A stretch of DNA of 32,406 bases, from the NCBI GenBank assembly GCA_021816465.1, contig JAKAYF010000019.1, positions 1-32,406 of the forward strand. Direction: 5' to 3'. Shown here in pieces: positions 8,433 through 16,223 of the stretch; positions within the stretch are counted from its first letter, which is position 1, and the number at the start of each line of letters is the position of its first letter. The notes beneath the pieces were generated by a model. The model did no database searches. It was not told where the DNA came from and saw only the letters and a program-made list of their open reading frames with translations. The position numbers were made by a program, and so were the translations under genes. This DNA comes from Nitrospirota bacterium (lineage in GTDB: Bacteria; Nitrospirota; Leptospirillia; Leptospirillales; Leptospirillaceae).

Positions 8433-9263
8433 TCAGGCTCTGGAAGTTTCCTCCTCCGAAAGATTCTCCTGGAAAATCTCTCCAACAGGTTCGCCTGCCT
8501 CGCACAAAACGACTTCATCCCATCTGAGGATCTCGAATCGACCATCTTCATGTTCACAAAGAGCGGAGCAACTTTCAATCCAGTCTCCGTCATTCATATA
8601 GGAGACCCCGTCAATCTGACGGATACTTGCATGATGAATATGTCCGCATATGACTCCATGCGCCTCGTTTCTCCTTACGGACCTCGCAACAATTTCCTCA
8701 AAGTCACTGATAAAAGAAACAGCCGTCTTCATTGACCGTTTAACATACCCGGCCAGGGACCATCGGGAATGAATTCCCAAGAATCGGATTACGGGAAGAA
8801 GGAAGCGGTTTGCTCCAAGAAGGAGGGAGTAACCCCGATCTCCGAGTTTTGCGAGCCAGGGGGCATACTGCATGCAGGAATCAAACTGGTCACCGTGCAA
8901 TACCAGAAAAGTCTTCCCGTCAGCAGAAACATGAACGGCTTCCCGAGAAATACTGATGGGCCCAAATCCAACCTGCCCCGAATTCAGGATCGATACCATC
9001 CAGTCTGCCATGGGGTCATGGTTGCCCTGAATATAAAAAACCTTCGTTCCTGATCGGGACTTTCTCAGAATTTTCTGGACGACCGTGTTGTGTGTCTCCG
9101 GCCAGAACCAGCTTCTCCTGAGACTCCAGAAATCAATAATGTCCCCTACGAGGTACAGGTATTCCGATTCCGTGCATCGAAGAAAATCCAACAGCCTGTC
9201 CGCCTGGCAACCCTTTGTCCCGAGATGAATATCAGAGATCCAGATTGAACGATATCGTGCCAT
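8433..9263 (-). CDS. LpxH-like UDP-2,3-diacylglucosamine pyrophosphatase / calcineurin-type phosphoesterase
   Basis: A 276-residue metallophosphoesterase. Metal ligands appear in order: SDIHLG (D11, H13), GDIIDFW (D41), GNHD (80-83), LHGDQFD, and a C-terminal GHIHHA. GDIIDFW and the FWPETHNTVVQKIL segment resemble the LpxH/LpxH2 group, which cleaves UDP-diacylglucosamine to lipid X in lipid A synthesis. The protein is longer than E. coli LpxH (about 240 residues). I chose the ATG at 9263 because GGGAGG lies five to six bases upstream; an in-frame TTG at 9281 has no such support. The gene starts 18 bases after the stop of the glycosyltransferase gene, so the two are probably one operon. A related phosphoesterase acting on another glycolipid is possible. 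Confidence 0.82.
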   Translation of the reverse strand: MARYRSIWISDIHLGTKGCQADRLLDFLRCTESEYLYLVGDIIDFWSLRRSWFWPETHNTVVQKILRKSRSGTKVFYIQGNHDPMADWMVSILNSGQVGFGPISISREAVHVSADGKTFLVLHGDQFDSCMQYAPWLAKLGDRGYSLLLGANRFLLPVIRFLGIHSRWSLAGYVKRSMKTAVSFISDFEEIVARSVRRNEAHGVICGHIHHASIRQIDGVSYMNDGDWIESCSALCEHEDGRFEILRWDEVVLCEAGEPVGEIFQENLSEEETSRA

Positions 9264-9281
9264 CAGACCCTCCCCATCCAA

Positions 9282-10493
9282 TCAAAACCATTTGGAAAAT
9301 GCCATTCGTCCAACTCTCGAAATCTTTTCCGACAAAGACTTTCCATCGTCCCTTCTCCTTGTTTTATGAAGAGAGCAAAGAACTTCCTGGCAAATCACGC
9401 TGGAAGCGTCCGGGCGTCCCCGCTCTTTTGCACTGTCCCTCATGGAAAAGAGGATTCTCCGGTCCTTTATCAACAACTCCAGAAAAAAAAAGGCCTCCTC
9501 CGGATGCATCAGATATCTCGCGGCACCCCATCCTGCCAGAACATCCCGGTTATCTTCCTCCTGACCAGGGATCGGAGAAAAAAGAAGCATCGGCTTCCCC
9601 ATGGCGAGACACTCGGCCGTGGTCAGCCCTCCTGGCTTTGTAATGACAAGATCCGCCTTTTCCATTAACAGGCTCATCTTTCTCGCATACCCTCTTACAA
9701 CAAGCGGAAAAGGGTAAGACGACCTCTTTAAAAAAATCCGACGAAAAAGAGCCCTGTTGCTACCGGTCACAACAGTGACCGATATGGGAAGCACGTTTAT
9801 GGACAACGCACCAAGAAGTTTTTCAATGGGAGCGACCCCGGCACCGCCCCCCACCACAAGCAGTCTTAATGGGTTTTCCGGCTGAATATCCGCACCACAG
9901 GCAGTGCCATCCCGATGAAACGAGGGGTGAACGGGAATTCCCGACACGATGACTTTTTCTGCCGGAACACCCAGTTGCTTCATCTTTTTGAGCGATTCTC
10001 CAGAGGCGACAAAATACCGGTCGACTTCCGGTGCCACCCAAAAGGCATGGGGAATAATGTCCGTTACCGAAACAAAAAGAAGCGGGGAGACTTCCTTCAT
10101 CAAATCGGTCGACAAAAGCTCCATCGGAAGGAAGTGGCTGCAGACAATGACATTGGGGGCAGAGCCCCTGATGAATGTCCTGAATCCGCAGGAAAACAGT
10201 CGGGACACAATCGACCGGAGAAAGATTACAGGGGGAAGAAGGGAAAAGGACCGATCCGAAATCCGATACAAAAGTCCCAGAACAGCAGGACAATATCTGG
10301 CCAGCGAGATATAACCTCTTGGGACCAGAAATCGATATAGTGGATTCATAAGAGACAACACATCGACCAGCAAAACATCCTGAATCACTTCTTGCGAACG
10401 AAGGGAAGAAACAATCGCTTCGGCCGCCTTTTTATGTCCGCTGCCGATCGAGGCATATAGCACCATGATTTTTGCCAGACCATCCTCCTTCAC
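9282..10493 (-). CDS. MGDG synthase-type / UgtP-like glycosyltransferase
   Basis: A 403-residue GT-B (family GT28-like) enzyme. The N-terminal MGDG-synthase domain has YASIGSGHKKAAEAI (residues 14-28). The C-terminal nucleotide-sugar domain has VVGGGAGVAPIEKLL, VTGSNRALF and KPGGLTTAECLAMGKPMLL, close to MurG/UgtP donor-site motifs. Relatives add galactose or glucose to diacylglycerol at the inner membrane. Its pairing with an LpxH-like enzyme suggests envelope lipid glycosylation; the acceptor is unknown. The GTG start at 10493 has a GAGGA site six bases upstream. A strong AAGGAGG just inside the frame could instead drive a CTG start seven codons or fewer downstream, which would keep the GSGHKKAA loop intact. 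Confidence 0.82.
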   Translation of the reverse strand: MKEDGLAKIMVLYASIGSGHKKAAEAIVSSLRSQEVIQDVLLVDVLSLMNPLYRFLVPRGYISLARYCPAVLGLLYRISDRSFSLLPPVIFLRSIVSRLFSCGFRTFIRGSAPNVIVCSHFLPMELLSTDLMKEVSPLLFVSVTDIIPHAFWVAPEVDRYFVASGESLKKMKQLGVPAEKVIVSGIPVHPSFHRDGTACGADIQPENPLRLLVVGGGAGVAPIEKLLGALSINVLPISVTVVTGSNRALFRRIFLKRSSYPFPLVVRGYARKMSLLMEKADLVITKPGGLTTAECLAMGKPMLLFSPIPGQEEDNRDVLAGWGAARYLMHPEEAFFFLELLIKDRRILFSMRDSAKERGRPDASSVICQEVLCSLHKTRRRDDGKSLSEKISRVGRMAFSKWF

Positions 10494-10633
10494 TGGAAGT
10501 CCTCAGCAACCCGGACAGATTCTCTGTTTTCACCATAAAGGTCCAGCGTAACAGGAATCTCAAGAACAGATTAACCTGCCAGAATTTCCGTCCTGAAAAA
10601 ACGTCTTTTCAGGATTTCATGGACAGCAAACTG

Positions 10634-10662
10634 TTGAGACGAGATTTTTATGGCATGATTAT
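10634..10662 (+). promoter_or_regulatory. Possible sigma70-type promoter for the MFS gene
   Basis: TTGAGA (-35) and GATTAT (-10) have a 17-base spacer. The predicted start of about 10669 leaves a 27-base leader with AAGGAG and AGGA sites before the ATG at 10696. Confidence 0.4.
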
Positions 10663-10695
10663 CAAAATATGGAGATTAGAAGGAGCAGGAAATCA

Positions 10696-11886
10696 ATGAG
10701 ACCTCCAAGAAATGAAACCGGACACAAAACCTAGCCGGGGATCATCTGGGTTCCACTTTTTGCAAATGGACTGATGGGAGAGTTTGTCTGGCCGTTCATC
10801 AGCATCATCCTTCAGGGCAATGGTCTTGGGGAATCAAAAATTGGACTTGTCCTTGGATTCGGAAACCTGCTACCGCTCGTTTTCAGGGTTCCCCTCGGAT
10901 ATGTTCTTGACCGCATTGAATCCCCTTCCCGATTTCTCATCCTTCTCTTTTTGCTCCCCCTCCCCCTTCTTCTCATTGCCTTTACATCCGTGCATGACGC
11001 CTTTTACGGAGTCATACTCGCCCTTATGCTATGGGTGGGCCGACTCCCCTACCTTCCCCTTTCATTAGCACTATTCAATCGAAAGAACTCCTCCCCGACC
11101 ACACGGAAGGCTCTGAACTCCTTTGTTCTCGTCCAGCATTTCATTCTGGGCATTGTCGGTCTTCTGGCAGGAACAACTCTTTATTTTTTCGGGATCTCTT
11201 CGTCTATTGAAGCCGTCGGGATTCTGACCCTGATCCTGAACATCTGGATTGTGTCAACACATACTCAGTTACCGGACAGAATGACCACCAAAACCAAACG
11301 CACGCAAATTCTTTTCCCTGGCAAGGCCGAGACATGGATGCTGCTGGCTTTTTTCTCTTTTCATTTTGTAAATGCCCCCCTATTGCCATTTACCGAACTG
11401 TTTCTCAGGGGAATCACCAAAAACAGCAGTTTTATCCCTCTGGTCTCGGCCATTGCTGAATTGACCATGGTCATCATGTCTTTGATCTACTCGAGGTGGC
11501 TTTCGAGACTTCCCGTCACCAAAGTGATTCTGGCATCTTTCCTTGCCCAGCCCTTGAGACTTTTTGCCCTTTCCCATGCCCATTCTCCATGGGCAATCCT
11601 TGCAATTGCCCTTCTTGACGGATGGGGAGCGGGACTTTTTGCCATGACAAGCCTGATCTGGGCACGGGAAAGAGCAAGGGAGAATCAGGTTTTCAACCAG
11701 TTCGTCGGGTATATCGATCTTGCGGTTGTTCTTGGAGGAGTCTTTGGAAGCTTTACTGCCGGAGCAATGATTTCCCGATGGGGATTTTCGGGATTTGCAG
11801 CAAGAGACATATGGCCCTCGCTGCTTCCACCCTTTTTTCTCTTTTCCTACCGTTTTTTTGCCCGAAAAGAAGAAAAAGCATTATAA
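10696..11886 (+). pseudogene. MFS transporter gene with an in-frame amber codon near its 5' end
   Basis: From the ATG at 10774 the frame encodes 370 residues of a major facilitator with about 11-12 helices, a loop-2 motif (GYVLDRIESPSRF), and strongly hydrophobic segments throughout. That ATG lies inside the first helix: the same frame continues upstream as PGIIWVPLFANGL before M. The better start is the ATG at 10696, 26 codons upstream in frame, with GAAGGAG and AGGA sites and a promoter-like pair behind it. Between them codon 13 is TAG (10732-10734). The gene therefore either has a nonsense mutation (CAG or TGG to TAG would explain it), is read through, or starts inside helix 1. Substrate is unknown. 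It is convergent with the beta-propeller gene, 16 bases apart. Confidence 0.7.
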
Positions 11887-11902
11887 AGCGCTTACCGGAT
11901 TG

Positions 11903-13393
11903 TTATGGCTTCACAAAACGCCCCACCGGCACAGCAACAATCCAGTCCCAGGTATTGGCCAGATAGGCGGTTCCCCCGACAATCGTTGGGCTTACGATAC
12001 CCATGCGCCCCCCAATTTTCACCGAACCCGTCTCCCGTCCGGTTACTGGGTCAAGAACATAAAGGACATCTCCCCCTGAGATGAAAAGTCTGTTTTTGTA
12101 GAGTGTCGGGGCACCCCGGGCGGCCTTGATCCGGCTCCACTTCCAGAGAAGCTTTCCTGTCTTCAGGTTCAGTGCCTCATAGACCCCGTTCACAGGAGAG
12201 CCCACATAGACCGTATTACCATGAATCATCGGAACCCCACCCTTAAAAGCAGGAGGTGTTGGACCACGCCCCATGGAGCGAAGCCAGAGTGGTCTTCCCG
12301 TTCTGGCATCAAATGCCTCAACAACAGGGTCCAGGGTTGGATCTCCGTGGATCATCTCTGGCTTGGTAACGGTGTCCATGATGACAATCCCATTACTCAC
12401 AGCCGGTCTGACATCGCCCATTCCGGTATTTGCTGCCCCCTTGATCGTCTGGCTCCATAAAAGCTTTCCTGTTTTGGCAGAAAGACTGTAAAGCCTTGGA
12501 GGAGACGCCATCGCCAGAAAGAGCTGTCCATGATCGACCGCCGGACTCGACATGTTGTCGCTCCCCTTTAGATGGGTACTCCAGAGCGGTCGTCCGGTTC
12601 TTCGGTCCAGAGCATGAACCGACCCTGATCCCGTTGCAAAAAAAAGAACATTCCCATCAATGGCGGGTGTGGGCATCGCCTCGCCGACCGACCCCCGGTA
12701 CCAGATCAGATGTCCGTCTGTCTTGTCGAGAGCGTAAATTCCATTGTAGCTCACATCCATCCCGCGAACCGCTCGCCCTTTTTTTGCAAACCGGACGACA
12801 TTCGCAAAATTGAATCCGACTCCTCCGGCAGAAAGATAGACAAAGTGGCCCTTGACCAGAGGATTGCCCATCAGATGGTTTCCGACAGGGCTCGTTCTCC
12901 AGATCAGCTGTCCTGTCCGGGCATTGAGAGCATAAGCGAACATGTCATCACTTTCCGCATAGACAACCCCGCCGACTTCGCTGACACCAAGAGCATTCCC
13001 ATAAAACTGGGTCTGGACAGCCCCGGCCTCAATTTCACCATCGGTTTCTGTTCCAAAGGCAATGTGCCGGGAGAGTGGCCACGCACGTGCTTCGGCATAG
13101 CGCCAGAATACCCCTGTGTGAAACCAGTCAGGGGATTTTTCAGGAATCTCAATGGCAGCGTTGTGTTCCGGACTCTGGTTCATCTGTGTCCAATTTCGGG
13201 GACCAAAGCCGGCATCCGGACCGACAGGCGCATTCTGGGGGTAGTAGACACGGTCAAAAGGCCCCCCCGGAGCGACAGGAACAGTCCATTCCCCGGACTG
13301 GGCAATCGCCTCTGTGGCTCCAGGCAGAATCAGAATAGCTGTCAAAGAAACGGCTCCCGCCAATCGAATCCATTGACGAACCAAGATGTCCAA
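11903..13393 (-). CDS. Exported PQQ-type beta-propeller protein
   Basis: A 496-residue protein with a Sec signal peptide (LAGAVSLTAILILPGATEAIA, cleavage likely before Q33). The mature part carries at least seven copies of the quinoprotein blade motif (A/V)LDxxTGxxLW: ALNARTGQLIW, ALDKTDGHLIW, ALDRRTGRPLW, SLSAKTGKLLW, AFDARTGRPLW, ALNLKTGKLLW and VLDPVTGRETG. That fits a periplasmic eight-bladed propeller of the PQQ-dehydrogenase superfamily. It is shorter than alcohol dehydrogenases (about 600 residues), and I do not see the adjacent-cysteine disulfide of methanol dehydrogenases, so it could be an enzyme, a BamB-like scaffold or a structural relative. The start is TTG behind AGGAGG at five bases. 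It is divergent from the lipoprotein gene. Confidence 0.85.
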   Translation of the reverse strand: MDILVRQWIRLAGAVSLTAILILPGATEAIAQSGEWTVPVAPGGPFDRVYYPQNAPVGPDAGFGPRNWTQMNQSPEHNAAIEIPEKSPDWFHTGVFWRYAEARAWPLSRHIAFGTETDGEIEAGAVQTQFYGNALGVSEVGGVVYAESDDMFAYALNARTGQLIWRTSPVGNHLMGNPLVKGHFVYLSAGGVGFNFANVVRFAKKGRAVRGMDVSYNGIYALDKTDGHLIWYRGSVGEAMPTPAIDGNVLFFATGSGSVHALDRRTGRPLWSTHLKGSDNMSSPAVDHGQLFLAMASPPRLYSLSAKTGKLLWSQTIKGAANTGMGDVRPAVSNGIVIMDTVTKPEMIHGDPTLDPVVEAFDARTGRPLWLRSMGRGPTPPAFKGGVPMIHGNTVYVGSPVNGVYEALNLKTGKLLWKWSRIKAARGAPTLYKNRLFISGGDVLYVLDPVTGRETGSVKIGGRMGIVSPTIVGGTAYLANTWDWIVAVPVGRFVKP

Positions 13394-13684
13394 GGGAACC
13401 TCCTGTTATCACAAAATGAACCGCAAAGCAGAGGAAGCAACACCGCTGCCAAAAACCGACCCGATGCAAGTAACAATCCTTTAAGAACAGAAAATCAATA
13501 CTTTAAAAATCCAGATTTCCAAGATTGTTACCCTGTTGATGATTCTATCTCATGACTGTCTTCAGTATCACTTTTGAAAATGATTGCACTCCGATACATC
13601 CATCTGGACATCCCCGATAGCTATCCACACCCATCTTTGCTTTCTTTCAGGAGAAGTGGTCTCCATATTTTTAATTGCTACATC

Positions 13685-13704
13685 TAAGAATTTGCAAATT
13701 CTTA
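13685..13704. promoter_or_regulatory. Perfect 20-bp palindrome, candidate operator
   Basis: The half-site TAAGAATTTG is followed directly by its exact reverse complement, with no spacer. This length and symmetry suit a dimeric repressor. No regulator gene is adjacent. Confidence 0.5.
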
Positions 13705-13714
13705 AAAAGTGTGC

Positions 13715-13729
13715 AATACTATAAGTATT
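13715..13729. promoter_or_regulatory. Interrupted palindrome AATACT-ATA-AGTATT
   Basis: Six-base arms flank ATA. The TACTAT inside it could be a -10 box for the lipoprotein gene, with TTGCAA at 13692-13697 as an imperfect -35 at a rather long 19-base spacing. Confidence 0.35.
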
Positions 13730-13739
13730 AACTTATTAA

Positions 13740-13773
13740 TTTTAGCACAATTTCTTATCATTACATGCTAAAA
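13740..13773. repeat. Inverted repeat TTTTAGCA / TGCTAAAA
   Basis: Exact eight-base arms are separated by 18 bases and lie 47 bases before the lipoprotein start. It could be a leader hairpin or a pair of operator half-sites. Confidence 0.4.
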
Positions 13774-13819
13774 AATCTGGCGTTTCACTTGCAACACATC
13801 AACGATTAAAGGAGGCAGA

Positions 13820-14176
13820 ATGGAAATTCAAAAAAAGAATAGATTGTTAACAGGCTCCTTTGCCACAGGACTTCTCTTTGTCAGTATGCTTCTTGGAGCT
13901 TGCGCCTCGCTCAGTGGCGACCGTGAGAGCCGTGCGGACCACTTTCGTTCCGACGCTCAAAAACTAGAAGCAACCGCCGGGACAGAGAGTTCAAGCCTGA
14001 ACCACCTTGATGCCTCTCAGAAATACACGAAGGCAGCAGAGTTACGGCTGTCGGCCGGGCGCGAATATGCCATTATGGGGAACACCGCCAGAGCAAAGGA
14101 TCAGTATGAAAAAGCTTCCAAAGATTTGGGCCGGGGATCGACCGAGAGCCTCAACATCCAAGGGAATGCGCCCTGA
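13820..14176 (+). CDS. Small lipoprotein with a helical repeat-like domain
   Basis: A 118-residue protein with a type II signal peptide ending in the lipobox LLGAC (lipidated Cys at about residue 28), followed by a polar helical domain. The segment ASQKYTKAAELRLSAGREYA / MGNTARAKDQYEKASKDLG resembles a pair of TPR-like helices. The +2 residue is Ala, not Asp, so outer-membrane sorting is expected by the Lol rule. The family is not recognised. An AAAGGAGG site lies just before the ATG. The gene has a dyad-rich upstream region and its own terminator, so it is probably a single-gene transcript, separate from the copper genes that follow. Confidence 0.82.
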   Translation: MEIQKKNRLLTGSFATGLLFVSMLLGACASLSGDRESRADHFRSDAQKLEATAGTESSSLNHLDASQKYTKAAELRLSAGREYAIMGNTARAKDQYEKASKDLGRGSTESLNIQGNAP

Positions 14177-14210
14177 TCGTTTCCGATATAGAGTGATTGG
14201 TCCAGAAGCC

Positions 14211-14246
14211 GCTCGGGAAAAACTCTTCCTGAGCAGCTTTTTTTTT
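14211..14246 (+). terminator. Rho-independent terminator after the lipoprotein gene
   Basis: GCTCGGGAA pairs with TTCCTGAGC (one G-U pair) around a short A-rich loop, and a run of nine T follows almost at once. It separates the lipoprotein transcript from the copper genes. Confidence 0.85.
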
Positions 14247-14267
14247 GTATTCAGACCCCGATTCAGA

Positions 14268-14297
14268 TTGACAAGGAACATGAAACAGGACCACAAT
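14268..14297 (+). promoter_or_regulatory. Possible promoter at the head of the copper gene cluster
   Basis: A perfect TTGACA (14268-14273) is followed after 18 bases by CACAAT, which matches four of six -10 bases. The predicted start is about 14304, which coincides with an in-frame ATG of the next gene, so either that gene is leaderless or the match is chance. Confidence 0.3.
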
Positions 14298-14735
14298 GAC
14301 CCCATGAAACACTTTGGGCTATTTAAAAAAAATGTTTTCTGGATTGTCTTTCTTCTCGGTCTGGTCTGGATTTTCGCCGGGACAGGGAAGCCTTCTGTTG
14401 CCCATGCCATGGCTCCTTCAATGGCTATGGGACAAAGTCTTCATTCCGGAAAGACCATGCCCGTTTCGTGTCCCATGAAGGGATCCCTTCCCTGTTGCCA
14501 TGGCAAAAACCGGGTCGCCCTTTGCAAGGCATCCCTTTGTGATCTGTGTGTTCTTTCCGCTCCTGGAGAGGAAAACACTTTCTCCTTCTCGCGCATACAG
14601 CTTCAGCCGCTCCCAGCCATCGCAGACTTCATTCCAAACCAGCCAAGATTCCTCCTGAAAGTTCAGCTCCTGCACCATTCGTTTTCAAACAAATTCTCCT
14701 CCTTCCCCCCCGTTAGCCGCCCTCTTCTGATCTGA
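14280..14735 (+). CDS. Cys-rich exported protein at the head of the copper efflux cluster
   Basis: A 151-residue protein with a hydrophobic signal segment (VFWIVFLLGLVWIFAG, then VAHA) and a short mature part carrying CPMKGSLPCCHGK and CKASLCDLC, seven cysteines in 40 residues, next to Met/His residues. This suggests thiolate binding of a soft metal such as Cu(I), or disulfides. The layout is like small periplasmic proteins often found ahead of cus-type operons, but I cannot name the family. The start is uncertain: ATG at 14280 has AAGGA only two bases away, while ATG at 14304 has no ribosome site but lies at a predicted transcription start. It ends 60 bases before cusC, on the same strand. 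Confidence 0.6.
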   Translation: MKQDHNDPMKHFGLFKKNVFWIVFLLGLVWIFAGTGKPSVAHAMAPSMAMGQSLHSGKTMPVSCPMKGSLPCCHGKNRVALCKASLCDLCVLSAPGEENTFSFSRIQLQPLPAIADFIPNQPRFLLKVQLLHHSFSNKFSSFPPVSRPLLI

Positions 14736-14795
14736 GACTGACCAGGTTCGTCAAACTTCGGATTTTCATGCCGTTTTTGAACTTGGGGAGGCCTT

Positions 14796-16223
14796 ATGTC
14801 ATTTTTTCACACTATCTCGTTTTTCATTTTCTCCAAAGAACCATCCATAACACCGCATTCCTCTTCGGCGAGACTCCAATGGTCAGGGGAATACCGGTTT
14901 TTTCAGACTCTTCTTCAAATCCTCCTGACCATTGCACTCCTGTTCGGAACATCCAGACAGAATTCAATGGCCTGGGCGGATGGAAGCAGTCTTTCAAATC
15001 CGCCATTTCTAAAGGAAATGTCTCTTCCTGTCCTGACAATAGATCAGGCCGTCGGAGAGGCTCTAGGGAAAAACCCCGCTCTGGCCAGGGAACGTGCCCG
15101 GATGGCCCGGGAGAAAACCCTCTCCGTTCAGGCTGGAGAACTGCCTGACCCCAAGCTGGTTCTGGGGGAACAGTACTTCCCGATCAGTTTTAACATGGGG
15201 CAAAGCCTCCTGGCCATGACAACGGTAGGACTTCGACAAAGCTTTGCGCCATGGGGCAAAAAAGCTCTTCTCAGCCAAGGTTTTCTACGGGAGCAGACCG
15301 CCTCCGGCTGGAAGCTTGAAGACCGCAAACTCCACCTTGTCCGGGATGTCCGGTTAACATGGATGGACCTTTACCGCGACACCAGGACGGAAGACTTGCT
15401 CCGCTCAATCGGCCACCTCTGGCAGGAGGCATTCCAGTCTGCCCTGACGAGATATCGGCAGGGCACGGGATCTGAGTCCGATCTCCTTATCGCCCAGTTT
15501 CAAAAAGATAATCTCAAAGATAAAGAGGAAGTTCTTCAGATCAGGAGAGAACAGAGCCTCCATCACCTGATGAGCCTCATGCACCGATCTCAAGCTTTCA
15601 GGATCGCTTCAGAAGAACCAAGCTTTCCGGTCCCTCTTCCCGAGTCCATACTGCTGACCCGGATCAATCACCATCCCGCACTCAAGTCCAGCGCTGACAA
15701 GAATGCCTCCCAGGCGCTTCGGGTCCAAGCCGCAACAAAAGACAAAATTCCCGCCTTTTCTGTCGAAGGAGACTACAGCTACTTCATGGGTCCAAGTCTC
15801 ATTACAGCCACTCCCAATCTTTTTTCGGTGGTTCTGACGATGAACCTCCCGGTTCGCCCAGGAGAACGGCAAGATCAGAAAGTCCAGGAGGAAGAGGCCA
15901 TTCTCCACTCCTTTGAGTCCCAGCGTGAAGAATTGATCCAGAAGTTTGCCAAGGAGATCAGAGACGCTGAGACCTCCTACCTCCATAGCTCTCATCGAGC
16001 ACTTTTCTTTGACCACCGCCTTCTCCCTGAGGCACGCAGGAATCTAGACGCCGCACTGAATGCCTATTCGACAGGCACAGTCGGCATGGAACGTGTTCTT
16101 GAGTCAATGAAGAAAGTTGAGGACATCGAGATTCAGGCGCTTGATATCCGGGTCGAAAAGATGAAAGAAATGGCCAGACTTGACTACCTTAAAGGACTCA
16201 TCCAGGGAGGTTCCCATGAATAA
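14796..16223 (+). CDS. cusC: Outer-membrane efflux protein, TolC/CusC family
   Basis: A 475-residue outer-membrane factor. After a long N-region and a hydrophobic segment (LLQILLTIALLFG), the mature protein shows the two long alpha-helical repeats of this family: LTIDQAVGEALGKNPALARERAR near residue 80, GELPDPKLVLG, then a second half with LTRINHHPALKSSADKNASQ and a closing coiled region ending in DYLKGLIQ. It forms the trimeric exit duct for a tripartite RND pump. The ATG is preceded by GGGGAGG at four bases. The 30 residues before the signal-like helix are unusually long, and an internal start is possible. The stop overlaps the cusB start by eight bases, indicating translational coupling. 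Confidence 0.87.
   Translation: MSFFHTISFFIFSKEPSITPHSSSARLQWSGEYRFFQTLLQILLTIALLFGTSRQNSMAWADGSSLSNPPFLKEMSLPVLTIDQAVGEALGKNPALARERARMAREKTLSVQAGELPDPKLVLGEQYFPISFNMGQSLLAMTTVGLRQSFAPWGKKALLSQGFLREQTASGWKLEDRKLHLVRDVRLTWMDLYRDTRTEDLLRSIGHLWQEAFQSALTRYRQGTGSESDLLIAQFQKDNLKDKEEVLQIRREQSLHHLMSLMHRSQAFRIASEEPSFPVPLPESILLTRINHHPALKSSADKNASQALRVQAATKDKIPAFSVEGDYSYFMGPSLITATPNLFSVVLTMNLPVRPGERQDQKVQEEEAILHSFESQREELIQKFAKEIRDAETSYLHSSHRALFFDHRLLPEARRNLDAALNAYSTGTVGMERVLESMKKVEDIEIQALDIRVEKMKEMARLDYLKGLIQGGSHE

Larger units (their letters stand above)
13394..13819. promoter_or_regulatory. Divergent AT-rich intergenic region with three dyads
   Basis: This 426-base region has no supported gene. Its right half (13680-13780) is much richer in A and T than its surroundings and holds a perfect 20-bp palindrome (13685-13704), a 15-bp interrupted palindrome (13715-13729), and an 8-bp inverted repeat with an 18-base spacer (13740-13773). 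The left half shows nothing recognisable. The dyads sit 47-135 bases before the lipoprotein ATG and could be operator sites. Confidence 0.5.

Noticed and set aside
12710-13555. 281-codon plus-strand frame antisense to the beta-propeller gene
   Set aside because: The composition is that of a shadow frame, and the opposite strand has the signal peptide and seven blade motifs.
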